A DNA stretch of 64,000 nucleotides from Spirochaetaceae bacterium (GTDB lineage: Bacteria; Spirochaetota; Spirochaetia; DSM-27196; PWMO01), in assembly GCA_007693945.1 (NCBI GenBank), contig RECP01000051.1, forward strand, positions 32,347 through 96,346, read 5' to 3'. The notes under the pieces are model-generated. The model had not been told where the DNA came from. It was given only the letters and a program-made list of their open reading frames with translations, and searched no databases. The position numbers and the translations under genes are program-made. Positions within the stretch are counted from its first letter, which is position 1. Each line of letters opens with the position of its first letter. Positions 7,759 through 15,318 of the stretch are shown one piece after another.

Positions 7759-8784
7759 TCACCCCGCGTTGCTCGATTGCGCCCAGAGATTGATCCCTGA
7801 TTCAGTCGCGTGCTTGTCGATCTCCTGCAGCTCCTCCCGGGTGAACTCAAGGTTATCGAGAGCCTTGAGATTCTCCTCGACCTGCTCAACGCGACTGGCA
7901 CCGATCAGTGCCGAGGTGATCCGCGGGTCACGCAGGCACCAGGCGATAGCCATCTGGGACAACGACTGTCCACGGCGTCCGGCAATCTGATTCAGCGCAC
8001 GCACCTTCTCGAGGTTCTGTTCGTTCACGAACTCCTCCTTGAAAAAGTGAGTGGTGCGCAAGCGCGAATCCTTGGGTATGTCGCTCAGATACTTATCCGA
8101 AAGCAGCCCCTGAGCGAGCGGTGAGAACGCGATACAGCCGATTCCCAGTTTCTCGAGCTCATCCAGCAACTCTTCTTCGATCCAACGATTGAGCATTGAA
8201 TACGACGGCTGATGAATGAGACACGAGACTCCCATGGAGCGCAGAATCGCAACAGCCTCGGCGGTCTTCCTGGCCGAATACGAAGAGATGCCGACGTAAA
8301 GTGCCTTTCCCTGCCGCACTGCCGTCGCCAGCGCTCCCATCGTCTCCTCGAGCGGTGTCTCGGGATCAAAGCGATGCGAGTAGAAGATATCGACGTACTC
8401 CAGACCCATGCGCTTGAGGCTCTGATCCAGACTGGCCAGCACGTACTTGCGCGAGCCCCATTCACCATACGGACCGGGCCACATGTCGTAGCCGGCTTTG
8501 GTGGAGATAATCAGTTCGTCCCGGTAGGCCGCCAAATCCTTGCTCAGCATCGTGCCGAAGTTTTCCTCAGCGGCGCCCGGCGGCGGGCCGTAGTTATTGG
8601 CCAGATCAAAATGGGTCACGCCGAGATCAAAGGCGCGCAACACCATTGCACGACCGTTTTCGTACGACCGTGTACCACCGAAATTGTTCCACAGTCCCAG
8701 CGAGATCGGGGGCAGTTTGAGACCACTCCTGCCACAGCGGTTGTAGGGAATACAGTCGTAACGATTGTCGGCTGCCCGGTACAT
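7759..8784 (-). CDS. Aldo/keto reductase, YghZ/Gpr-like
   Basis: 341 residues; the ATG at 8784 was chosen because AGGAGG stands 8 nt upstream and the protein then begins YRAADNRYDCIPYNRCGRSGLKLP, the start of YghZ-like (AKR14) enzymes. The TIM-barrel tetrad is visible: Asp and Tyr in FDLANNYG, Lys in STKAGYDMWPGPYG, and His in YSHRFDPETP. The NADPH-binding C-terminus has SALIGASRVEQVEENL. YghZ reduces L-glyceraldehyde-3-phosphate and assorted aldehydes. The gene is divergent from the AEC carrier and downstream of nothing obvious, so its substrate is open. A role in detoxifying aldehydes made by neighbouring sugar pathways is possible but not shown. Confidence 0.88.
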   Translation of the reverse strand: MYRAADNRYDCIPYNRCGRSGLKLPPISLGLWNNFGGTRSYENGRAMVLRAFDLGVTHFDLANNYGPPPGAAEENFGTMLSKDLAAYRDELIISTKAGYDMWPGPYGEWGSRKYVLASLDQSLKRMGLEYVDIFYSHRFDPETPLEETMGALATAVRQGKALYVGISSYSARKTAEAVAILRSMGVSCLIHQPSYSMLNRWIEEELLDELEKLGIGCIAFSPLAQGLLSDKYLSDIPKDSRLRTTHFFKEEFVNEQNLEKVRALNQIAGRRGQSLSQMAIAWCLRDPRITSALIGASRVEQVEENLKALDNLEFTREELQEIDKHATESGINLWAQSSNAG

Positions 8785-8835
8785 CGGTCTGACACCTCCT
8801 GAACGTGTTGCCGCCATTGTAGAGCACAACGGATC

Positions 8836-8864
8836 TGCACACAAGCCTCCGAATGTGATATGGT
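8836..8864 (+). promoter_or_regulatory. Candidate leaderless promoter of the AEC carrier gene
   Basis: TATGGT (8859-8864) ends 6 nt before the ATG at 8871; TGCACA (8836-8841) at 17-bp spacing is a weak -35. There is no Shine-Dalgarno, so the mRNA probably begins at or next to the start codon. Confidence 0.45.
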
Positions 8865-8870
8865 CCCGCC

Positions 8871-9824
8871 ATGGATCACACCGTATCTGCCGTTCTCGTA
8901 CGGGTTACCCCGATCATTCTGTTGATGGGGGCGGGGATCGTAGTCAGAAGGGTTCGGTTGATCGGGGAAAAAAGCGTAGAAGACCTCAAGAAGCTGGTTG
9001 TCAATCTGGCGCTACCGGCAGTGCTCTTCCGCGCCTTCCTCGACATGGATCTCGACTGGTCACACGGCTGGATCTTTGTGACTGTCCTGGCAATCTGTGT
9101 CGCTCTATGGTACTACGGACGCGCGGCACAACGCGTGCTACGCCTGCCGCAGGACTACTTTCCGTTTCTGACCACCGGCTTTGAGTTCGGCATGCTCGGC
9201 ATCACCCTCTTCGGTGCAGCGTACGGCATGCAGTACGTGGGTTATATCGCGGTTGTCGATCTCAGTCACGAGTTGTTCATCTGGTTTGTGCTGGTGACAC
9301 TGTTGATCAGAAAGCGCGACGGTAACAGCAGCTTCAGCGCGACCGCAGGCAGTTTTCTGCGCTCACCGGTTATCATCGGCATCATTGCCGGATTACTGCT
9401 CAATCTCAGCGGAGCGCGACAGGCGGTCGCCGCGGCCGCAGCCGGCCGTGCGGTACTCGATACGCTCGAGCTGCTCGGCGCGATGCTGGTACCGGCAATC
9501 CTGCTGATTATCGGCTACGGCCTGCGCATCAATCTGGCAAACGTCCGCGAAGCCGGGCTGAGTGTCGTGTTGCGCCTGGCGGGTCTGGTTCCCATGGCGC
9601 TGTTTGCCGTTCTGGTTGTCGTGCGGACCTGGCTCAGGCTACCGCTGCCGTTCGAACGCGCGATGGTCACCTTCCTGTTGCTGCCTCCACCCTACATCAT
9701 CCCGCTCTTCATGAAGACCTCTGACAGCCGCGGCAAGGAGTACGTGCATTCGGTTCTCTCACTCTACACCGTGATCACGGTTCTGCTGTTCATTTCCTAC
9801 TTCCTGACCAGCCCGACAATCTAG
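8871..9824 (+). CDS. AEC (auxin efflux carrier) family transporter
   Basis: 317-residue membrane protein with about 10 hydrophobic segments in two halves. The N-terminal half has RVTPIILLMGAGIVVRRVRLI and KKLVVNLALPAVLFRAFL, the conserved NxxLPxxLF helix of the AEC/PIN-like family; the second half has SPVIIGIIAGLLLNL and GAMLVPAILLIIGYGL. Family members include malonate and other organic-acid carriers in bacteria; substrates are rarely predictable. The gene is divergent from the aldo/keto reductase (86-bp gap) and convergent with the KDPG aldolase gene. No ribosome-binding site is seen before the ATG, and a -10-like TATGGT lies 6 nt upstream, suggesting a leaderless message. Confidence 0.85.
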   Translation: MDHTVSAVLVRVTPIILLMGAGIVVRRVRLIGEKSVEDLKKLVVNLALPAVLFRAFLDMDLDWSHGWIFVTVLAICVALWYYGRAAQRVLRLPQDYFPFLTTGFEFGMLGITLFGAAYGMQYVGYIAVVDLSHELFIWFVLVTLLIRKRDGNSSFSATAGSFLRSPVIIGIIAGLLLNLSGARQAVAAAAAGRAVLDTLELLGAMLVPAILLIIGYGLRINLANVREAGLSVVLRLAGLVPMALFAVLVVVRTWLRLPLPFERAMVTFLLLPPPYIIPLFMKTSDSRGKEYVHSVLSLYTVITVLLFISYFLTSPTI

Positions 9825-9829
9825 CCCAC

Positions 9830-9851
9830 CACGGCCTGCCTCCCGGCCGTG
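9830..9851. terminator. Bidirectional hairpin between convergent genes
   Basis: CACGGCC and GGCCGTG form a perfect 7-bp GC-rich stem with an 8-nt loop in the 38-bp gap between the AEC gene and the KDPG aldolase gene. There is no T-tract on either side, so it may be an imperfect terminator or a 3'-end stabilising hairpin. Confidence 0.5.
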
Positions 9852-9862
9852 CAGTCCTGCCG

Positions 9863-10498
9863 TCAGGGTCGCAGGCTTCTGGCAAGGCTGACAGCCTCGC
9901 GCACCAGCGCACCCACGGCTTCAAAATCGCCGGCCTTGATCTTGTCCGCAGGAACCATCCAGCTGCCTCCGACTGCCAGCACCGTCGGTACACTCAGGTA
10001 TTCTGCCAGATTGGCCGCGGCCACTCCTCCGGTCGGCACATAGCGTACATCAGCGTAGGGCGCCGACATTGCCTTCAGCATTTTGACGCCGCCGGAAGCT
10101 TCGGCCGGAAAGAACTTGACCACCGACAGGCCGCGAGCCAACGCAGCTTCCACACCGGTAGGGTTGTTGATTCCGGGCGTGATCGGGATACGCTGCTCGA
10201 CGCAGTAATCCACCACGGCCGGGTTGAATCCGGGCGTCACGATGAACATCGCTCCGGCATCCATGGCCTCCTTTACCTGGTCAACCGTAAGCACGGTACC
10301 GGCGCCCAACAATACGTCGGAAACATCGCGACTGATGCTGCGAATAGCGGCTCCGGCGGCCGCGGTGCGGAAGGTGATCTCGGCCACCGGCAGACCGCTG
10401 GCCAGCAGGGTCTCCGCCAGTGGTGTTGCCGAATCGGCCGACTCCAGCTTGATTACCGGAACCAGCAGGTTCTTGCCCAGTTGCTCCAGAACGTTCAT
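9863..10498 (-). CDS. eda: KDPG/KHG aldolase
   Basis: 211 residues, class I aldolase cleaving 2-keto-3-deoxy-6-phosphogluconate to pyruvate and glyceraldehyde-3-phosphate. Visible are the catalytic glutamate and phosphate-contacting arginine in EITFRT (Glu40, Arg44), GAGTVLT, TPGFNP, TPGINNPTG and the Schiff-base lysine Lys128 in VVKFFPAE, followed by YVPTGGV. The length is normal for the family. It is the last gene of a leftward operon IclR - KDG kinase - aldolase, 55 bp after the kinase. The set forms the lower branch of hexuronate or 2-keto-3-deoxygluconate breakdown; the upper enzymes are not in the window. Confidence 0.95.
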   Translation of the reverse strand: MNVLEQLGKNLLVPVIKLESADSATPLAETLLASGLPVAEITFRTAAAGAAIRSISRDVSDVLLGAGTVLTVDQVKEAMDAGAMFIVTPGFNPAVVDYCVEQRIPITPGINNPTGVEAALARGLSVVKFFPAEASGGVKMLKAMSAPYADVRYVPTGGVAAANLAEYLSVPTVLAVGGSWMVPADKIKAGDFEAVGALVREAVSLARSLRP

Positions 10499-10553
10499 GT
10501 TACTCTCCTGTCTGCATGCTGTATACGGAATGCCATCTGCCGTGCACTACTGC

Positions 10554-11645
10554 TTACCGGTCGACGCGCGCGCTGCCACCGGCCATGATCTTCTCGACCT
10601 CTTTCAGCGACGCCATGGACGTATCGCCGGGGGTAGTCATCGCCAAGGCTCCGTGAGCCGCGCCGTAATCCACGCACTGCTGCGGAGTTTTCTCGCTCAG
10701 GAATCCGTAGATCAGCCCCGAGGCAAAGCTGTCTCCGCCACCGACGCGGTCGAGGATCTCGAGCCGCGGCCGATGCTGTGCCTCAAAGAACGCGCCGTCG
10801 TGATAGAGAATCGCTCCCCAATCGTTAACTGTTGCACTGTGTACGTCCCGCAGCGTAGTTGCCACCGCCTGGAAATGCGGGAACTCCTTGACCACGGTGC
10901 GAATCATGCTTTTAAACTTGTCAACCTCGAGTCCGGTCACGTCCTCTCCCATGCCCTCTACGGTGAATCCCAGCGCCGCGGTGAAGTCTTCTTCGTTACC
11001 GATCATCACGTCGACGTACCCGGCAATCTCGCGGTTGACCTGTATTGCCCGCTCGGTGCCTCCGACCGCCTTCCATAGAGACGGTCTGAAATTGAGATCG
11101 TAGCTTATGATGGTGCCGGCGTTGCGAGCCGCCTCCATCGCCTCAAGCACCACCTCCGGGGTGGTATCTGAAAGCGCGGCAAAGATTCCGCCGCAGTGGA
11201 ACCAACGCGCTCCCTCGTCCTCGAAGACCCGCTTCCAGTCGATATCGCCCTTGCGCAGTTTGCTGGCCGCACTGTTGGCGCGATCGGAGACACCTAACGC
11301 GCCGCGGATGCCAAAACCGCGTTCAGTGAAGTTGAGCCCCAAACGCACGTCTCTCCCGATACCGTCAAAAGGAAACCACTTGATGTGTGACGTATCGACG
11401 CCGCCCTGATAGAGAAAATCAAGCAGCAGATACCCAAGATCATTCTCCGGAATGGCGGTGACCACCGTAGTGTCCAGCCCGAAACAGCGCTTCAGGCCGC
11501 GGGTTACGTTGTACTCGCCGCCGCCCTCCCAGACACGGAAAGACCGTGCGCTTCGCACCCGCCCTTCACCCGGATCAAGCCGCAGCATGATCTCGCCGAG
11601 CGAAACCGCGTCCCATTTACACTCCTGCCTGGGTCGTATCCTCAT
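10554..11645 (-). CDS. kdgK: 2-keto-3-deoxygluconate kinase (PfkB family)
   Basis: 363-residue PfkB/ribokinase-family sugar kinase. Near the N-terminus are LGEIMLRLDPG and GGGEYNVTRGLKR (the substrate lid region), and near the C-terminus DRVGGGDSFASGLIYG, the PfkB signature 2 with the catalytic aspartate in GGGDS. ISYDLNFRPSLW is common in KDG kinases. It is longer than the usual 310-340 residues because of an insert before DRVGGGD. The ATG lies 1 nt after the IclR stop, with GGAGGAG inside the end of the regulator gene. Pairing with KDPG aldolase makes 2-keto-3-deoxygluconate the probable substrate; other ketoses are possible. Confidence 0.88.
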   Translation of the reverse strand: MRIRPRQECKWDAVSLGEIMLRLDPGEGRVRSARSFRVWEGGGEYNVTRGLKRCFGLDTTVVTAIPENDLGYLLLDFLYQGGVDTSHIKWFPFDGIGRDVRLGLNFTERGFGIRGALGVSDRANSAASKLRKGDIDWKRVFEDEGARWFHCGGIFAALSDTTPEVVLEAMEAARNAGTIISYDLNFRPSLWKAVGGTERAIQVNREIAGYVDVMIGNEEDFTAALGFTVEGMGEDVTGLEVDKFKSMIRTVVKEFPHFQAVATTLRDVHSATVNDWGAILYHDGAFFEAQHRPRLEILDRVGGGDSFASGLIYGFLSEKTPQQCVDYGAAHGALAMTTPGDTSMASLKEVEKIMAGGSARVDR

Positions 11646-11646
11646 G

Positions 11647-12432
11647 TTACTCCTCCTCTCGTGAGGCTATCGGCTCCGGCTGTCTCCAACCGAGATGTCC
11701 CGATATGTCCTGTGCGGCGCGGCGCACGACCTCGCCGATCTCATCGAGCCTCTGATCAGTGAGTGCTGCAGCCGGTCCCGAAACGCTCACCGACGCGATC
11801 GGCAGCCCGCGGTAATCGATGATCGGCGCCGCTACGCAACGGATATCACGCTCGTTTTCGCGATCATCGACGGCGTAACCGCGCCGGCGCGACCGTTCGA
11901 GATCACGCAGCAACCCTGCCCGCGAAGTGTGCGTCCGCCCCGTTCGACGTTCCAGCGTGATTGCGTCCAGCACGGCGTCCAGACGTTCCGGCGCCAGCGC
12001 CATCAGGGCAGCCTTGCCGAGTGCGGTGCAGTGCAGCGGTGCGCGGGTTCCAATGATCGAATAGCGGCGCAGACTGTTGTACGACTCCGTTTTTTCCACG
12101 TAGACCATGTGGTGGCTCTTGAGAATCGCCAGAAACGCCGTCTGTCCGGTAGCCTCCGACAGTCGATACATCGACGGCTTGGCCTCGACCTTCAGTTCCA
12201 GATGGTCAAGATGCGCGCCGGCAAGCTCGACACACTTGAGCCCTACACGGTAGGTTGCGGTGGCCGGATCCTTCTCCAGATACCCGCGTTGCCGCAGCGC
12301 CATCAGAAGACGCCCGGCAGTGCTCTTGTGCAGCCCCAGTCCGGTAGCCACGTCGGTCACACCGAGGCCGTTCGGGCGAACCGCAAGCAGCTCGAGGATG
12401 TCGAGTGCTCTGTCGAGCGACTGTACGCTCAT
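11647..12432 (-). CDS. IclR-family transcriptional regulator (KdgR-like)
   Basis: 261 residues. Residues about 3-60 form the winged helix-turn-helix (VQSLDRALDILELLA, VTDVATGLGLHKSTAGRLLMALRQRGYL) and the remainder is the IclR effector-binding GAF-like domain (HCTALGKAALMAL, RGYAVDDRENERDIRCVAAPIIDYRG). It is the first gene of the operon with KDG kinase and KDPG aldolase, the arrangement expected for a KdgR-type regulator responding to 2-keto-3-deoxygluconate. The 49-nt leader after the -10 element at 12488 leaves room for an operator near the promoter. Effector identity is inferred from the operon. Confidence 0.9.
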   Translation of the reverse strand: MSVQSLDRALDILELLAVRPNGLGVTDVATGLGLHKSTAGRLLMALRQRGYLEKDPATATYRVGLKCVELAGAHLDHLELKVEAKPSMYRLSEATGQTAFLAILKSHHMVYVEKTESYNSLRRYSIIGTRAPLHCTALGKAALMALAPERLDAVLDAITLERRTGRTHTSRAGLLRDLERSRRRGYAVDDRENERDIRCVAAPIIDYRGLPIASVSVSGPAAALTDQRLDEIGEVVRRAAQDISGHLGWRQPEPIASREEE

Positions 12433-12487
12433 GTCAGCCTCATACGAAACGCCTCACAGCGTGTCTTGTGATCCGGGATCAAATCTC

Positions 12488-12517
12488 ATATTACGATACG
12501 GCTGCGGATCATGTCAA
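12488..12517 (-). promoter_or_regulatory. Promoter of the iclR-kdgK-eda operon
   Basis: On the minus strand TTGACA (12512-12517), 18-bp spacer, TAATAT (12488-12493). The -35 overlaps the candidate -35 of the divergent AlaX gene, so the two promoters share one short region. Confidence 0.7.
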
Positions 12518-12539
12518 GCAAGTGCCGATATGCTATGAT
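12511..12539 (+). promoter_or_regulatory. Candidate leaderless promoter of the AlaX gene
   Basis: TATGAT (12534-12539) ends 6 nt before the ATG at 12546; ATGTCA (12511-12516) at 17-bp spacing is a 4/6 match to -35. No Shine-Dalgarno is present. Confidence 0.5.
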
Positions 12540-12545
12540 TGTGCC

Positions 12546-13745
12546 ATGACCCACAAACTCTATTACGACGATCCGATGAAGCGCGAGTTTGACGCGGTCG
12601 TGGTTCAAACCGAACAAGCTCCTGAACATGCCGATGTGGTCCTGGACCGCACCTGCTTCTATCCCGAAGGCGGCGGTCAGCCGGCGGATCGGGGCGCGGT
12701 GGATGGGATACGGGTCCTCGACGTTCGCAAGCGTGGTGAAAGTATCATCCATCGTTTGCAGCGCGCCCCTGATTCCACAACCGTCCATGGAGCAATCGAC
12801 TGGAATCATCGCTTCGACTTCATGCAGCAGCATACCGGGCAGCACATCATTTCGGCCTCGATGGTCCACATCGGCGGCTACAACACGGTGGCCGTCCATC
12901 AGGGTGAGCGCTATACGACCATAGAGTGCGACGTCGCCGAGATTCCCGACGACCGGCTGGCGGCCATCGAGGACCTGGCCAATGAAACGGTGGGCCGTAA
13001 CCTCGATATACGCGCATTCAGCGCCAGCCAGTCCCAGATTTCCGTGCTGCAGCTTCGCCGTGAGCCAAAGGTCTCCGGAACTGTTCGAATCGTGGAGATC
13101 GACGGCTTTGATCGCGTGGCCTGCGGCGGAGTGCATACCCTAACCAGCGGCCAGGTTGGAATCATCAAGCTGGTCGGTTCGGAGCGCATCCGCGGTAATC
13201 TGCGCACGCTGTGGAAGATCGGTCGTCGCGCGCTTGACGACTACCGCGAGAAAACGGAGATAGTCAACGCGTTGGTCGACCGCCTCTCGGCCAGGCAGCA
13301 CGAGCTGATCGAGCGTGCGGACCGACTCGATCAGGCACTCAAGCAGGCCCAGTACAATGAACGGAGCATCGCTGCGCGGCTCTGTTCCGTACTCGCCGGG
13401 CAGCTGCATAACGCGGCCGTTCAACACGGTGCGCTGCGGATAGTCACGCACCGTTTTGAAGGCCAGACGCCCGATCTGTTTCGCGGTGTGCTTGAAGCAG
13501 TCATCGTTGAGCCCGGCACCTGCGCCTGTCTGGTCAACGTGGAACCGCAGCGCGTGTATTGGATCATCGGCTGCTCCGCCGACCTGAGCCTTGACTTTGA
13601 CGCCGCCCGCGACCGGTTACTGCCGATCATCTCCGCCCGGGGCGGTGGCAGGGCGTCGATCTGGCAAGGTATTGGAACCGAGCCGCTGCAGGCGACACGC
13701 TTTCTGCACGCGTTTGAGGAAAACGCGCATTACCTCACGCGTTAG
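12546..13745 (+). CDS. AlaX-type alanyl-tRNA editing protein with DHHA1 domain
   Basis: 399 residues. The N-terminal part resembles the AlaRS editing domain: FYPEGGGQPADRG (about 38-50), the zinc motif HTGQH (His96, His100) and the second pair Cys193/His197 in CGGVH. A coiled linker (about 235-290) leads to a C-terminal DHHA1 domain ending in GGGRASIWQGIG. This is the long AlaX form, which hydrolyses Ser-tRNA(Ala) or Gly-tRNA(Ala) in trans. The ATG at 12546 was chosen since the family starts shortly before LYYDDPM; upstream in-frame codons overlap the divergent promoter. There is no SD and the -10-like TATGAT is 6 nt upstream. It is a stand-alone gene divergent from iclR. Confidence 0.9.
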   Translation: MTHKLYYDDPMKREFDAVVVQTEQAPEHADVVLDRTCFYPEGGGQPADRGAVDGIRVLDVRKRGESIIHRLQRAPDSTTVHGAIDWNHRFDFMQQHTGQHIISASMVHIGGYNTVAVHQGERYTTIECDVAEIPDDRLAAIEDLANETVGRNLDIRAFSASQSQISVLQLRREPKVSGTVRIVEIDGFDRVACGGVHTLTSGQVGIIKLVGSERIRGNLRTLWKIGRRALDDYREKTEIVNALVDRLSARQHELIERADRLDQALKQAQYNERSIAARLCSVLAGQLHNAAVQHGALRIVTHRFEGQTPDLFRGVLEAVIVEPGTCACLVNVEPQRVYWIIGCSADLSLDFDAARDRLLPIISARGGGRASIWQGIGTEPLQATRFLHAFEENAHYLTR

Positions 13746-13802
13746 CCGTCCGGGGCTCCGTCATGGATAGCCGTTGTCGTGGTAATCCGCGTCAATCTGG
13801 AC

Positions 13803-13808
13803 TATAAT
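13803..13808 (+). promoter_or_regulatory. Consensus -10 element just upstream of the HD-GYP gene
   Basis: A perfect TATAAT ends 7 nt before the ATG at 13816. No clear -35 at 16-18 bp and no SD are visible. Transcription would start on or within a base of the ATG, giving a leaderless mRNA. Confidence 0.6.
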
Positions 13809-13815
13809 TATCGAT

Positions 13816-15021
13816 ATGGCTGAACGTCGAACCGCGCGAGATCTGCTGCGCACGATACGGCGCATCCAGAAGATCACGGACCTTACCGTATTGCTGGAGA
13901 GTGTTCTTCACGAAGCGCGCACCTTTGTTGATGCCGATGCCGGAACGCTGTACCTGGCACGCGACGGACGACTCTTTTTCAGCTATATCGAAAACGATAC
14001 GCTGTTCCCCGAAGGCAATCCCAAGGAAAGATACGTCTACTCGGAGAACAACATACCGATCGACAGGAACTCGCTGGCCGGCTACGTTGCCTCAACCGGT
14101 GAGGCGCTGATGATCGATAACGTCTATGATATCAAGAGCAACGTTTCCTACAGCTTCAACCCGTCATACGACAAGCTGACGCAGTACAAGACGCAGTCGA
14201 TCCTGGTGGTTCCGCTGATGAAGAGCAATACCGTGGTGGTCGGCGTACTGCAGCTGATCAACCGAAAGGATCGTCACGGTGACGTGATACCATTCACGGC
14301 CGACGACCGGCTCTACATCACCTATTTTGCCGAACACGCCGCCGATACTATCGAAAGAGCCGACCTGTCGCGGCAGATGGTGATGCGCATGGTGGAAATG
14401 GCTGAGCTTCGCGATCCGCACGAGTCGGTCGCTCACGCACGACGGGTTGGCGACTACGCCGTTGAACTCTTCAACCGCTGGGCCGCGCGCCACGGCGTTC
14501 CCCTGCACGAACGAATCCTGAAGAAAGACATCTTCCGCGCCGCCGCGATTCTGCACGATGTCGGCAAGGTCGGGCTGACCGATATTGTCATCAGCAAGGA
14601 GGGGAAGTTCACCGACCAGGAAAAGGCCCTCATGTACCGACATACCGTCTTCGGTGCGCGCCTCTTCAGGAACTCGCGTTCAATCTGGGACAAGATCGCG
14701 TACGAAGTTACACTGAACCATCACGAGCGCTGGGACGGCTCGGGGTACCCGGGCCACATCCAGGATATCTTCGCCGAGAAGATTACGTTCGGGCCCGGCA
14801 AGAAGGGCAAGGAGATCCCGTTGTCGGCGCGCATCGTCGCCATCGCCGACGTATTTGACGCCCTGACCTCCGAGCGCTCGTACAAGCAGGCGTGGAGTGA
14901 GGACAAGGCGCTTGAGTATCTGCAGGAACACGCCGGCGAAAAATTCGATCCTGAGCTGGTGCAGCACTTCATCGACATTCGCGACGTACTGCAGGCAATT
15001 CTCAGACAATCGCAGCGATAG
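13816..15021 (+). CDS. GAF domain HD-GYP phosphodiesterase
   Basis: 401 residues. A GAF sensor domain occupies about residues 15-180 (AGTLYLARDGRLFFSYIEND, SILVVPLMKSNTVVVGVLQLINR). The HD-GYP domain follows (about 195-395), with HD at 247-248 in ILHDVGKVGLTD, NHHERWDG at 301-308 and GYP at 310-312, then IVAIADVFDALTSERSYK. All diagnostic metal and catalytic motifs are intact, so it should hydrolyse cyclic-di-GMP (or cGAMP). It has no membrane segment and is predicted cytoplasmic. It converges with the RND efflux operon with only a 3-bp gap. The GAF ligand is unknown. Confidence 0.93.
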   Translation: MAERRTARDLLRTIRRIQKITDLTVLLESVLHEARTFVDADAGTLYLARDGRLFFSYIENDTLFPEGNPKERYVYSENNIPIDRNSLAGYVASTGEALMIDNVYDIKSNVSYSFNPSYDKLTQYKTQSILVVPLMKSNTVVVGVLQLINRKDRHGDVIPFTADDRLYITYFAEHAADTIERADLSRQMVMRMVEMAELRDPHESVAHARRVGDYAVELFNRWAARHGVPLHERILKKDIFRAAAILHDVGKVGLTDIVISKEGKFTDQEKALMYRHTVFGARLFRNSRSIWDKIAYEVTLNHHERWDGSGYPGHIQDIFAEKITFGPGKKGKEIPLSARIVAIADVFDALTSERSYKQAWSEDKALEYLQEHAGEKFDPELVQHFIDIRDVLQAILRQSQR

Positions 15022-15024
15022 TCT

Positions 15025-15318
15025 TCAGCAGCCTTCCAGCACCGGGACACGAAACAGCTTGATCCCTTCGTCGGGAAAGACGCGCTTGAGTTCCAGTACG
15101 ACGTCGGTCAGCTGGTCGGCGATATCCTCCTGGCAGTACATCAGTAGCAGGAAGTTCTCTTCCGGCCAGACGTGGTCGCCCTGGCGCGGGCCGGAATCAC
15201 CTACGCCGAATACTACCGGAACTTTGGTGTAGTAGATCTCACCGAGCCCCCGCTTGCACATCAGGTCAAAGAAGTCACCCTCGACCGAACGGTTCGCAAT
15301 CATCTCCAGGCGCACCAT
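15025..15318 (-). CDS. Small PII-like RND-associated protein (PG0541-like)
   Basis: 97 residues, cytoplasmic, no signal peptide. The sequence (MVRLEMIANRSVEGDFFD, VPVVFGVGDSGPRQGD, ENFLLLMYCQED) resembles the small ferredoxin-fold, PII-like proteins that often end RND efflux operons and are annotated as PG0541-family transporter-associated proteins. Its ATG overlaps the RND stop by one base (TAATG), so synthesis is coupled to the pump. It may sense a ligand or metal and modulate the pump, but no mechanism is established for this family as far as I know. Confidence 0.7.
   Translation of the reverse strand: MVRLEMIANRSVEGDFFDLMCKRGLGEIYYTKVPVVFGVGDSGPRQGDHVWPEENFLLLMYCQEDIADQLTDVVLELKRVFPDEGIKLFRVPVLEGC

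Noticed and set aside
7759..8784. Aldo/keto reductase as the sulfoacetaldehyde reductase of the sulfo-TK pathway
   Set aside because: It has its own promoter region, a separate direction and resembles YghZ; nothing in the sequence ties it to sulfonates.
9863..12432. KDPG aldolase and KDG kinase as part of a sulfo-Entner-Doudoroff pathway
   Set aside because: The sulfo-ED route needs a sulfoquinovose dehydrogenase, lactonase and dehydratase and no KDG kinase; here an IclR regulator and kinase point to ordinary 2-keto-3-deoxygluconate use.
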